A stretch of DNA of 64,000 nt from a virus. A program made the position numbers and the translations under genes. Below are positions 41,033-48,113 of this stretch, in pieces. Position 1 is the first letter of the stretch. Each line of letters starts with the position of its first letter. The notes under the pieces were generated by a model that made no database searches, was not told the origin of the DNA, and saw only the letters and a program-made list of their open reading frames with translations. The stretch covers positions 1 to 64,000 of the IMG/VR virus record IMGVR_UViG_3300037847_002819; one strand, 5' to 3'.

Positions 41033-41101
41033 TGACTCCCTTTATATGGTGTTAGCATATGGAGAGTCTGCCCCCAAAATGGCGGGGTAGGATATGATAA
41101 T
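41033..41101 (+). promoter_or_regulatory. Promoter shared with the Ubl gene (TGACTCCCTTTATATG)
   Basis: TGACTCCCTTTATATG at 41033-41048 followed by GTGTTAGCATATGGAGAG. The same 16 bases and most of the next 17 recur at 47772-47804. TTTATATG is the TATA box; GCATATGGA lies about 25 bases on. A CCCC/GGGG pairing (CCCCCAAAATGGCGGGG) follows before the start codon. Confidence 0.65.
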
Positions 41102-41578
41102 ATGGATGATGTAAAGTGGGACAGTATCGTTATTGAAACGAATGAATACCTAGAAACAGATGCGATTGATGGTGCGTTGAAACAAGTGGTTCAACTACAC
41201 CTTGAAGTCGGTCAAAATAACCCGAATGAAAGAGATGCTGCGGCAAATGCGCTAAAGGCACTATTGAAAGGCCGTGATGGTTCACCATTTGGCCGCAAAG
41301 GTGCAAAGAGCGCAGTTCCAACAAGTGTTAGAGTAGTAATTGACCGCATTTGCGGTGTCGTTGAAGAAGCGGCAGTTAACTACTACAACCATGATGGAAT
41401 TATGGCGGCTCTTTGTCTTCGTCATGCTAAATCCGGTGGAGGACAATATGAGTCTGCTGAAGATTATGCAAAGGCACAGGCAAAGAAAGCACGAACCCAA
41501 CTAAGTAAGATGTTCAAAGAACAAACTTGGGATGGGAGCGTTGAGTCGCTTTTGTCAAGTGAATCTTCTGAAGAATGA
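41102..41578 (+). CDS. Early protein, HGKSGGG/WDG paralogue family, divergent copy 3
   Basis: 158 residues. Same order of elements as copies 1 and 2: N-terminal KWDSIV, a long helix, GRDGSPFGRKGAKSAVPT, a second helix region, LRHAKSGGGQYESAEDYAKA and WDGSVESL near the acidic C-terminus. Overall identity is low by eye. It has a different promoter class from the other copies and its own terminator. Function unknown. Confidence 0.78.
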   Translation: MDDVKWDSIVIETNEYLETDAIDGALKQVVQLHLEVGQNNPNERDAAANALKALLKGRDGSPFGRKGAKSAVPTSVRVVIDRICGVVEEAAVNYYNHDGIMAALCLRHAKSGGGQYESAEDYAKAQAKKARTQLSKMFKEQTWDGSVESLLSSESSEE

Positions 41579-41626
41579 ATTTAATTTAATTCTGAAAGAT
41601 TTGGTTTAACCCTAATGGGTCTTTTG

Positions 41627-41665
41627 CCCCTCACAGGAGTTCGCTCTTGTGGGGGGCTTTTTTTA
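41627..41665 (+). terminator. Terminator of the third paralogue
   Basis: CCCCTCACAGGAG pairs with CTCTTGTGGGG around TTCG, followed by GGCTTTTTTT. A tight tetraloop-type hairpin with a T7 run. Confidence 0.85.
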
Positions 41666-41694
41666 TTGTATGATAAGAGGCAATAGATTCAGAT

Positions 41695-41895
41695 TAATTT
41701 ATTAAAAAACGGACTTCGGGCGACCTGACCCTCACTATAAGTAGTCCGGCCACCCTAGACAACGGTGAAAAGGGTTGTCGCACTAATCGCTCTTGACAAG
41801 CAATTGTGTGACATTCTTTCATTATGGAAGAAGTTGAGAGACATGGGGCTTTAGGAGAATATGTCTGATTTATCAGATTGTCTCTCCTTCTTCCG
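41695..41895 (-). ncRNA. Candidate structured RNA next to the tRNA
   Basis: About 200 bases without a convincing gene. On the minus strand: a hairpin made by GGAGA..TCTGAT/ATCAGA..TCTCC (about 41852-41886), a small hairpin GACAAC/GTTGTC, and CGGACT/AGTCCG followed by TTTTTTAATAA near 41700, which looks like a terminator. Strand is chosen from that T-run. I see no promoter, and no known RNA family is recognised. Confidence 0.3.
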
Positions 41896-41899
41896 CTTT

Positions 41900-42061
41900 G
41901 GGCTATTGGCGCAGTCAGGTAGCGCAACGGGCTTTTAATGAGGTTTTATCGAAGTAATAAATGAGGACTTGCTCAATTTTCGATTATGTGTTATACTTTC
42001 TCATAACTCATTTTCCTCAAAAGATACCCGTTGGTCGTGGGTTCGAACCCCACATAGCCCG
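41900..42061 (+). tRNA. tRNA-Lys(UUU) with an 88-base intron
   Basis: Acceptor GGGCTAT/ATAGCCC, D-stem GCGC/GCGC with GG in the loop, anticodon stem ACGGG/CCCGT, T arm GTGGG-TTCGAAC-CCCAC, discriminator G, no encoded CCA. The loop becomes CTTTTAA (anticodon TTT at 41934-41936) when 41938-42025 is removed, an intron at the canonical 37/38 position. CTTTT pairs with AAAAG and GAGG with CCTC, leaving three-base bulges AAT and ATA, a bulge-helix-bulge form (five pairs in the centre instead of four). The splice point is uncertain by one base because both give the same product. It would read AAA, a frequent codon here. Confidence 0.9.
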
Positions 42062-42070
42062 CTTATTCAA

Positions 42071-42112
42071 GTGTAAATTTTTACACATTTTCACCGCCTA
42101 AGAAATTGGGCG
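42071..42112 (+). promoter_or_regulatory. Palindrome and hairpin after the tRNA
   Basis: GTGTAAATTTTTACAC (42071-42086) is a near-perfect palindrome, then CGCC/GGCG (42095-42112) followed by TTTTC. They lie between the tRNA and the helicase gene and may end the tRNA transcript or act as an operator. Confidence 0.45.
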
Positions 42113-42152
42113 TTTTCACATTCCCTAAAAATAACAATAGGAGGAAATAAAA

Positions 42153-43586
42153 ATGATAACAGGAACAAAAGAGCAAGAAGCAATTTGGAATGAAATAGCA
42201 AATGGCACAAGTCACATTATTGTTGACGCAGGTGCAGGTGTTGGTAAAACATTTACAATTGTTGAAGGAGCAAATAGAGACAATGGACAAAAGAAAGCAT
42301 TTTTGTGTTTTAATAAATCCATTCAGAAAGAATTAGCAGAAAGACTGCCAGATGATGTGGAAGCAAAGACTTTCCATGCATTAGGTTTTGCTGCATTAAG
42401 AAGTGCTGGAATTAGAACTAAGGTCAATAATTTCAAATTGAGAAATATTATTGATGATATGCTTGGTCGTGATTTTTACGCACAACCATTAACTAAACTA
42501 ATTAGTTTGATTAAAGGTTCAATGGTTGACGGTGACGATAAGAAGTCTATTTACAGATTGATTGATGAATATAATATTGAATTCAAATCAGACCGTGAAG
42601 AGTTAATCGCTATTGATAGTATTCCAGCCATTCTTAATCAATGCAAGAGAAATACTGCTATGATTGATTTTGATGACATGATTTGGCTACCTTTAGTATT
42701 AGATATGCCATTACCTGTTTTTGATACATTATATGTTGATGAAGCGCAAGATTTCAATGAAATGCAAAGAGAATTGATTTCTAGATGTGTTGCAAACGGC
42801 AGATGTATTATTGTGGGCGACCCTAATCAAGCAATTTATGGTTTCCGAGGAGCAGATTCAAATTCAATGGATATGTTTGTCAAGAGGCTAGAAAAAGGTG
42901 ATAGAGAAATCAAGCGTTTTTCTTTGAGTTTGACTTGGAGATGTCCTAAAACAGTCGTTGCAGAAGCAAACAGATATGTCAAGAATTTTACTTGCCGTTC
43001 TGATGCAATAGATGGAATGGTTGTTGAGAATGCACCGTTTAATCCACAGGCAAACGATATGGTTCTATGCAGATATAATGCACCTTTGGTTTCAGCGTTT
43101 TACGATTTAATTTTACAGGGCAAGTCTGCCTATGTTCTAGGTCGTGACATGACTAAAGGACTGATTAATGCAGTTAGAAAAATTACTAAGAATGATAATA
43201 TGGGTTCAGAAGAGTTTTCTGAATTACTAGCACAAGACTTCAAATTTACTTATGATAAGTTGGTTGCGGCTGATAAGGTCAATCAAGCAAACAACCTTGA
43301 AGATAAGTATGAATGTTTGAAGATTTTTGCTTCTATGGCTACTACTGTTGGTGGAATTGTAAATGAAATCAAGAGAGTATTCGATAATAATGAAGAAGGA
43401 GAGATTATGCTTTCCACTGTTCACAAGGCTAAAGGTCTTGAGGCTGATAATGTATATATCTTGGCTACGGACAGAATGCCTCATCCAAAGGCATCTAATC
43501 CTAGAGAAGAAAGAAACATTTGCTATGTAGCAATTACAAGAGCCAAAAGAAATTTGTTTTATTGTGGGCCAAAACCAAAGAATTGA
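42153..43586 (+). CDS. SF1 (UvrD/Rep-like) DNA helicase
   Basis: 477 residues. Motifs in order: AGAGVGKT (26-33, Walker A), FCFNKS-like Ia, YVDEAQD (194-200, Walker B), GDPNQAIYGFRGA (motif III), LTWRCP (IV), STVHKAKGLEADNV (V) and YVAITRAKRNLF (VI). It unwinds DNA with ATP; the short length suggests a compact 1A/2A core with small insertions, as in phage Dda-like or UvrD-like helicases. Ribosome site AGGAGGAAATAAAA. First of the plus-strand replication genes. Confidence 0.93.
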   Translation: MITGTKEQEAIWNEIANGTSHIIVDAGAGVGKTFTIVEGANRDNGQKKAFLCFNKSIQKELAERLPDDVEAKTFHALGFAALRSAGIRTKVNNFKLRNIIDDMLGRDFYAQPLTKLISLIKGSMVDGDDKKSIYRLIDEYNIEFKSDREELIAIDSIPAILNQCKRNTAMIDFDDMIWLPLVLDMPLPVFDTLYVDEAQDFNEMQRELISRCVANGRCIIVGDPNQAIYGFRGADSNSMDMFVKRLEKGDREIKRFSLSLTWRCPKTVVAEANRYVKNFTCRSDAIDGMVVENAPFNPQANDMVLCRYNAPLVSAFYDLILQGKSAYVLGRDMTKGLINAVRKITKNDNMGSEEFSELLAQDFKFTYDKLVAADKVNQANNLEDKYECLKIFASMATTVGGIVNEIKRVFDNNEEGEIMLSTVHKAKGLEADNVYILATDRMPHPKASNPREERNICYVAITRAKRNLFYCGPKPKN

Positions 43587-43597
43587 GGTGAATAAAA

Positions 43598-43798
43598 ATG
43601 AGTAAATATGGAATAATGACAAAAGCACTAGATGAATGGAGTATAACAAAGGAGGTGTTGTGGGATAGTCTGAAGAAAAGAGTAATCTTTTTGACAGACG
43701 AAACCACTGACCTTTCTAAGATTAATACAGATTATGTTGTAACTTTTACTAGTTATGCAGATTGGGCTGGGAAGTTTATGAATGGTGATTTAAGATGA
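43598..43798 (+). CDS. Small protein of unknown function
   Basis: 66 residues, MSKYGIMTKALDEWSITKEV then an alpha/beta part ending DWAGKFMNGDLR. Ribosome site TTGAGGTGAATAAAA. Stop overlaps the next start (ATGA). No family recognised. Confidence 0.7.
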   Translation: MSKYGIMTKALDEWSITKEVLWDSLKKRVIFLTDETTDLSKINTDYVVTFTSYADWAGKFMNGDLR

Positions 43799-43935
43799 AT
43801 GGAAGAGAAGTAAGAATAATGCTTATGACTTGTAAAGGATGCGAAGCAACGGCAAGATACAATATTCATAGTAGTGTTGCTTTTGTTGATGCTAGTCGTG
43901 CTTTGAAAGCAAAATGCACTTGTAAGGAGGAATAA
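43795..43935 (+). CDS. 46-residue Cys-rich microprotein
   Basis: MNGREVRIMLMTCKGCEATA, then a short helix, and CTCKEE at the end. CxxC and CxC together can bind a zinc. ATGA overlap with the gene before, and its end carries AAGGAGGAATAAAT for the next gene. Confidence 0.72.
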   Translation: MNGREVRIMLMTCKGCEATARYNIHSSVAFVDASRALKAKCTCKEE

Positions 43936-43937
43936 AT

Positions 43938-44378
43938 ATGGGATATAGAAGTGAAGTAAGTATAGTAACAAGAAAGGACAATAAAGAATTGTGTGACATA
44001 TTAAAAGCAGAATACGAGCAAGACAAGGATTTGTGGGATATATTCGAAGAAGGCACTATTAAAATGTATAATGGACAAAAGGAAGAAATTTTGTATGTCC
44101 AATGCGATTATGTTAAATGGTATGATGGATATAAAACAGTTGATGATATTATGTCTGCAATTAGCCGTATTGAAGATGAAGAAAGTTATGGATTCGTTAG
44201 AATAGGAGAAGAATGGAATGATGTTGAAACAATGGGTTATCCTTATGACTATGGTTTAACTATTCATAGATATGCTGAATTCAGTGCTAATTTTTTAACA
44301 GATGAAGAAATCTGTATATGTAACAACCTAGACCATCAAACATTAAATGTTGATTGTCCGGTAAATAAGGAGGAATAA
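43938..44378 (+). CDS. MGYRSEV-type conserved phage protein
   Basis: 146 residues. The start MGYRSEVSIVTRKDNKELCD and the mixed alpha/beta layout match a family common in phages, always beginning MGYRS; function unknown. Cys near the end (EEICICNNLDHQTLNVDCP) may be incidental. Confidence 0.75.
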   Translation: MGYRSEVSIVTRKDNKELCDILKAEYEQDKDLWDIFEEGTIKMYNGQKEEILYVQCDYVKWYDGYKTVDDIMSAISRIEDEESYGFVRIGEEWNDVETMGYPYDYGLTIHRYAEFSANFLTDEEICICNNLDHQTLNVDCPVNKEE

Positions 44379-44380
44379 AT

Positions 44381-44629
44381 ATGGTAGGATTATGGAATAT
44401 GGAAAGTAAAAGACCGGTATGTGCTTATTGTAAAATACAATCAGTAACGGATTGTGATAAAACAGGTGCGCCAATATGTTCAAAACATTCGGCAATAGTG
44501 CCTAATGGTGCAGAAGTTAATGTTTATGCAAGAAAACACGCACCAAGAAGTCACAAAAAGAAGATGGAAGCCTTAGCAATTAAGAGAGGTTTATTTAATC
44601 CGGAGGATGGTGAGCAATTTGAGTTTTGA
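44381..44629 (+). CDS. Small zinc-finger protein
   Basis: 82 residues. VCAYCKIQSVTDCDKTGAPICSKH gives CxxC then C and CxxH, like a B-box/ZPR zinc finger. Basic end (RKHAPRSHKKKME). Overlaps the MazG-like gene by 23 bases. Confidence 0.72.
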   Translation: MVGLWNMESKRPVCAYCKIQSVTDCDKTGAPICSKHSAIVPNGAEVNVYARKHAPRSHKKKMEALAIKRGLFNPEDGEQFEF

Positions 44630-44945
44630 AAAAGAATGGAATAAGAAGGCGAAGAAGATTTACAAGAACGCAGTTAATCATGGTTTTTGGAAAGATGAAG
44701 TAAATGATGGTGAAAGAATGGCATTGATTCATGCTGAAATTTCAGAAGCATTAGAGGCTTTGCGTGAAGGTAATCCTTCTTCGAATAAGATTATGGAGTT
44801 TAGTAATCTTGAAGAAGAATTAGCAGATGCGGTAATCCGAATCATGGATTATGCTTTTGGTAAAGACTTAGATGTTGCAGGTGCTATTGTTGCTAAGATG
44901 GAATATAACGAAAGCCGTGAATTTATGCATGGTAAGACTTTTTGA
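44607..44945 (+). CDS. MazG-like nucleotide pyrophosphohydrolase
   Basis: 112 residues. ERMALIHAEISEALEALREG, then LEEELADAVIRIMDYAF: the ExxE ... EExxD metal-binding helices of the MazG/dUTPase superfamily. It probably hydrolyses a (d)NTP or ppGpp-like nucleotide. The start is uncertain: GGAGG lies directly before the ATG at 44607, and a GTG (44610) or TTG (44619) are alternatives. Confidence 0.85.
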   Translation: MVSNLSFEKEWNKKAKKIYKNAVNHGFWKDEVNDGERMALIHAEISEALEALREGNPSSNKIMEFSNLEEELADAVIRIMDYAFGKDLDVAGAIVAKMEYNESREFMHGKTF

Positions 44946-44954
44946 GGTGATATT

Positions 44955-45098
44955 ATGCATAAATTACACAAAGAGTATTTAATTGAATGGGCTTCACAAT
45001 ATATTGATGATGTTACTGATTTAGAAATAAAAGGTGATGTTGTAAGATTGATTGTGGGCGGTAAATTGGTGGGTATTATTACCTATCAAAAAATATGA
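44955..45098 (+). CDS. 47-residue protein
   Basis: MHKLHKEYLIEWASQYIDDV followed by two strands (LEIKGDVVRLIVGGKLVGII). Ribosome site TTGAGGTGATATT. Folded-looking small protein; no family recognised. Confidence 0.68.
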   Translation: MHKLHKEYLIEWASQYIDDVTDLEIKGDVVRLIVGGKLVGIITYQKI

Positions 45099-45392
45099 GT
45101 CCATATTCTCTCGGACTTATGTTCGGTGGGCGGATAGTAATATGAGAGAATAAGGTCACAGGGGGTTTGCTAATAAAAAGAAGACATTTAGCGATGCATC
45201 TATCTCGTTTATTGTTGATGAAGGAGTTTAGTCAAGGGTTTTCATACATACTTCGGTATTCCTTGACTCTAGCCGTATAAGCAACACAATCTTCTTTTCC
45301 CCCGATAGCAGGTTTTCTAAGTAATAACAAGAAGTTTAATTCTATTTAGATAGTGGTAATATTACCATGACTTGTTCCCTGCGCCTTTTAGG
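45099..45392 (+). ncRNA. Noncoding gap with RNA-like structure
   Basis: About 290 bases without a gene in an otherwise tight operon. Pairings: GTCC/GGAC (45099-45116), ATTCTCTC (45105-45112)/GAGAGAAT (45144-45151) as an alternative, GTCAAGG (45231-45237)/CCTTGAC (45261-45267), and a long-range AAAAAGAAGA (about 45175)/TCTTCTTTT (about 45290) that encloses the last hairpin. GGTAATATTACC (45356-45367) is a palindrome just before the next gene. Could be a leader RNA or riboswitch-like element; no known family. Confidence 0.4.
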
Positions 45393-45400
45393 TGATACTA

Positions 45401-45622
45401 ATGAAAATAATAGATTTTTTTAGAAGATTAAGAAAAGAGCCGGTAATACCTGTTCCTAAATGTAGTAGGTGTGGTTTAGCATCATCCTACGAAATGATGA
45501 CTTCTTTCGTGCATAGCGGAGAAGTTATTGAATTCAAACTATGCGAAAGTTGTTTAGAAGAATACAACGCAAAATATAATTCGAGGTGGATTCCACCACC
45601 CATAACAAAAAGGGAGGAATAA
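45401..45622 (+). CDS. Zinc-ribbon protein
   Basis: 73 residues from the ATG at 45401 (MKIIDFFRRLRKEPVIPVPK); a GTG three codons upstream lies in the ribosome site AGGTGATACTA. CSRCG ... LCESC forms a zinc ribbon. The end (PPPITKREE) carries the ribosome site of the next gene. Confidence 0.74.
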   Translation: MKIIDFFRRLRKEPVIPVPKCSRCGLASSYEMMTSFVHSGEVIEFKLCESCLEEYNAKYNSRWIPPPITKREE

Positions 45623-45624
45623 AA

Positions 45625-45846
45625 ATGAATATAGAAATAGAATATGGAAATACAATATACAATAATGATAAGATAGCAAAATACACTAAGTTTCAATTCG
45701 ACACACTGAATGACTTAGAACAATTTTGGGTAATTAGAACAGATGAAGGCGATTGGAAGGCTGATTTGAAAAGTTTAGTAATTACTCATCAAATGTGGGT
45801 TGATTCAAAAGAGTTTTTTATGGAAGCGGGGCGTGAAGAAGAATGA
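45625..45846 (+). CDS. Small acidic protein
   Basis: 73 residues from the ATG after GGGAGGAATAAAA (MNIEIEYGNTIYNNDKIAKY). Alpha/beta composition with FQFDTLNDLEQFWVIRTDEG; the C-terminus GREEE comes from the repeated junction GTGAAGAAGAATGA. No family recognised. Confidence 0.7.
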   Translation: MNIEIEYGNTIYNNDKIAKYTKFQFDTLNDLEQFWVIRTDEGDWKADLKSLVITHQMWVDSKEFFMEAGREEE

Positions 45847-46148
45847 GTGAATGTTTAGAATGTCAAGGTAAAGGGTATGTTATTGAACCCGACCATCAGC
45901 ACGATTGCATGATTAAGCGAGAATGTATAACTTGCATGATGGATGATAATTATAGAGAACACTTAGCCTTTGAAATGGCAAAGTTGATTAGTGGCTTGAG
46001 CAATCAGAAACTAGCGCAAACAGTGGCTAGTCTATTGGTTAATCATAGCAAATATATTAGTAACTCACAAGATTTCTTGCATGATATTGAGAATTATATT
46101 GCTCATAAGAATGTAAGTAACTTGTTTGCATTAGCGGGAGGAATTTGA
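45843..46148 (+). CDS. Protein with an N-terminal zinc ribbon
   Basis: 101 residues. MSECLECQGKGYVIEPDHQH ... DCMIKRECITCMM: CxxC, His, and CxxC as in DnaJ-type or rubredoxin-like knuckles, followed by a helical domain (EMAKLISGLSNQKLAQTVAS). Start overlaps the previous stop. Confidence 0.74.
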   Translation: MSECLECQGKGYVIEPDHQHDCMIKRECITCMMDDNYREHLAFEMAKLISGLSNQKLAQTVASLLVNHSKYISNSQDFLHDIENYIAHKNVSNLFALAGGI

Positions 46149-46400
46149 ATGAAAACGAATGTTGAATTTAGAATAGTAAATACAAGTGAATTACCACCGA
46201 TTGTAATTTCACAGAATGAAAATGATGAGCCGAAAGTTGTATTGAATACCTATCATAGAATATGGATTAGTCTTAATAGAAAGATTATTGCAGGTATTAT
46301 AGATAACTTACCGGAGAAGATAGATATGATACTAACAGGCTATCTTCAAGAACAAAGACAGTTTGAAAAAGACGATTTAGAGATGATGAATGATGGTTGA
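46149..46400 (+). CDS. Small protein of unknown function
   Basis: 83 residues, MKTNVEFRIVNTSELPPIVI, beta-rich start, then a helix and Gln/Glu-rich end. Preceded by GGGAGGAATTTG. Overlaps the next gene by 11 bases. Confidence 0.7.
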   Translation: MKTNVEFRIVNTSELPPIVISQNENDEPKVVLNTYHRIWISLNRKIIAGIIDNLPEKIDMILTGYLQEQRQFEKDDLEMMNDG

Positions 46401-47661
46401 AACAATAGTAGCAAAGAGAAGTTTAGGACAAGGCCGTTGGGATAGAAAACTAATGGAAAGAATGGTTGAATTATCTGTTGCTGATAATTATGAAGAAGCA
46501 AAAGAAGAATGGATTGCCACAGGTTCAGTTTGGTGGGGCGGTGATGAAGATGCTCCCGAATGGGTTAGAAACTCACAAATGGGAAGAGGTAAATGTCTTT
46601 GCGGTCATAGTGTAGTTTATCATTTTGAAATTGTTAATACTGAAAATGGTATTGTTGAATGTGTTGGTTCAGACCATATCAATACTTATCTAATTATGAA
46701 AGAAATTGCTAACAGAACCGGAAGAGATATTGAAGATATTACAGAAGGTGAAATTGATACTTGGATTCAAGAGCGAACAAAAACAATGATGGCTAAAGCA
46801 TGGATGCACCAAAACGGTGAACAGTTTAATATGATATATGAAAAAATCAAAGAGGCTGATATTCTAATTAATGTTAAAGGACAACCTAATTTGTTTTGGG
46901 ATAGTAACGATAACCGTTACAGATATACTTCTGCCCTTAGAAAAAAGGGAGTTGGTTCACCAACAGATAGGTATTATCAAATGGCTTCTATTGTTTGGCG
47001 TTGGGAACACCCTAACAACAAAAGGGCGCAATCAAGAACAAGAGGCTATCCAACAGATAAGTTGTGGCAAGATATGATTATTTTTGATGCTATGTTCACT
47101 ATTAAACACAAAGAAAGGTTTGATAGTTTAATGAACCATGCTCAAGAAAGAACAGAACATTATCTTAGACAACAGGAAATAAGAAGGCAAAGAGAAGCCC
47201 AAAGGCGATTAGAATTAGAAGAAAGACAAAGAGCGTGGGAAGCCGGAAGAGAAGAAAGAGAGCGTCAAGCCGAAATCGCTAGACAAGATAGAGAAAGGCG
47301 ACAAAAGGAACAAGAAAGAAAAGCAACCGAAAGGGCTAAACTAATCCTAAGCACATCAGCAAATGAAACATTTATGCAAATGTGTATGTATTATGGTTTA
47401 AGACCTTTTGATGTATCTTTGGCAGAAACCGCTTGGGAATATAAATTCTTATCCAGCGTTAAAACACAATTGTCCGAGAGAAGAGAATTAACAGGAAGTC
47501 AATTATCTTCATTAAAAGGAATTTGTGATAAAATGATAACTCCAGCCCAAATCAAATACTTGGAAGATTTGGGCTATTGCCCCGAAGAAAATTCGGAATG
47601 GAGAACGGGATTAACCCGAAAAGAGGCAAGTAATGAAATAGAAAGAATGAAAGAGGAATGA
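46390..47661 (+). CDS. Zinc-site and coiled-coil protein with a C-terminal TPAQIKYLxDLGY module
   Basis: 423 residues. N-terminal half has CLCGHSVVYHFEIVN ... GIVECVGSDHI, a Cys/His zinc site seen in phage proteins. Residues 255-320 are an Arg/Glu/Gln coiled coil (RRQREAQRRLELEERQRAW). The end, TPAQIKYLEDLGYCPE with TRKEASNEIERM, is a small module that many phages attach to DNA-metabolism proteins. Function not established; interaction with DNA or replication proteins is likely. Confidence 0.78.
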   Translation: MMVETIVAKRSLGQGRWDRKLMERMVELSVADNYEEAKEEWIATGSVWWGGDEDAPEWVRNSQMGRGKCLCGHSVVYHFEIVNTENGIVECVGSDHINTYLIMKEIANRTGRDIEDITEGEIDTWIQERTKTMMAKAWMHQNGEQFNMIYEKIKEADILINVKGQPNLFWDSNDNRYRYTSALRKKGVGSPTDRYYQMASIVWRWEHPNNKRAQSRTRGYPTDKLWQDMIIFDAMFTIKHKERFDSLMNHAQERTEHYLRQQEIRRQREAQRRLELEERQRAWEAGREERERQAEIARQDRERRQKEQERKATERAKLILSTSANETFMQMCMYYGLRPFDVSLAETAWEYKFLSSVKTQLSERRELTGSQLSSLKGICDKMITPAQIKYLEDLGYCPEENSEWRTGLTRKEASNEIERMKEE

Positions 47662-47663
47662 AT

Positions 47664-47774
47664 ATGGGATTATTGAAAGAATTAGTAGTAGGAACAATAG
47701 CCGTAGTAGCGGCTTCAACAATGATTTGGCCTTTGGCCGCTTTAGCAATAGGGGGAGACGAGAATGAAGAATGA
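47664..47774 (+). CDS. 36-residue membrane peptide
   Basis: MGLLKELVVGTIAVVAASTM followed by IWPLAALAIGG and an acidic tail. A single hydrophobic helix covers most of it. Start is two bases after the previous stop behind AAAGAGGAATGAAT. A lysis, signalling or membrane-modifying role is possible. Confidence 0.6.
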   Translation: MGLLKELVVGTIAVVAASTMIWPLAALAIGGDENEE

Positions 47775-47825
47775 CTCCCTTTATATGCAGTCAGCACATG
47801 GAAAGAATAAGACGGAGATGATAGA
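47772..47825 (+). promoter_or_regulatory. Promoter of the Ubl gene
   Basis: TGACTCCCTTTATATG at 47772-47787 overlaps the stop codon of the membrane peptide and is followed by CAGTCAGCACATGGAAAG. It repeats the promoter at 41033. The TATA box TTTATATG and the distance to the start codon (about 45 bases) fit an independent promoter inside the operon. GGAGATGATAG is the ribosome site. Confidence 0.65.
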
Positions 47826-48026
47826 ATGATTAAGTTAACAATTTTGAACGAAACAGGACACACAGAATTAGTTATGGCTTCCGAAGAAGTCATTGAGCAG
47901 ATTGATACACACCCTACACATTGGGTTTTCATCAATGGTGAAATGATGGCTAGAGAAGAAATAGCAGGTATTAATTGGGACACTGTTGAGTCAGTTGATT
48001 TAACGCCAGCAATCGTTGGCGGTTGA
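47826..48026 (+). CDS. Ubiquitin-like/ThiS-MoaD-SAMP-type protein ending in Gly-Gly
   Basis: 66 residues, beta-grasp by pattern: strand IKLTILNET, strand HTELVMA, helix ASEEVIEQI, strand WVFINGEMM, and a final strand TVESVDLTPAIVGG. The end VDLTPAIVGG is the C-terminal pattern of ThiS, MoaD and archaeal SAMPs (V-x-L-x-P-x-V/A-G-G), in which the free Gly-Gly is adenylated and then thiolated or joined to Lys. It has its own promoter and terminator, so it is probably made in large amount. An E1-like enzyme and a JAMM protease are encoded 6-8 kb downstream. Confidence 0.82.
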   Translation: MIKLTILNETGHTELVMASEEVIEQIDTHPTHWVFINGEMMAREEIAGINWDTVESVDLTPAIVGG

Positions 48027-48056
48027 TTTTATTAACCCGACTATATTTGCGACATT

Positions 48057-48100
48057 TGGGGGGAGAATGGGGCTTAGTGCCTTGTTCTCTCCCCTTTTTG
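48057..48100 (+). terminator. Terminator of the Ubl gene
   Basis: GGGGAGAA..GGC (48060-48073) pairs with GCC..TTCTCTCCCC (48079-48094), followed by TTTTT. It isolates the Ubl gene from the RNR genes downstream. Confidence 0.8.
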
Positions 48101-48113
48101 CAGTGTGGTTAAT

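Noticed and set aside
41694-41927. 77-codon minus-strand frame covering the start of the tRNA
   Set aside because: It reads through the acceptor and D arms of a well-formed tRNA and starts at a TTG; an antisense shadow.
45356-45367. GGTAATATTACC contains TAATATTAC, the nick-site nonanucleotide of geminivirus-like replicons
   Set aside because: It is a short AT-rich palindrome expected by chance. There is no Rep-type HUH endonuclease among the genes here and no hairpin-stem context like that of CRESS viruses.
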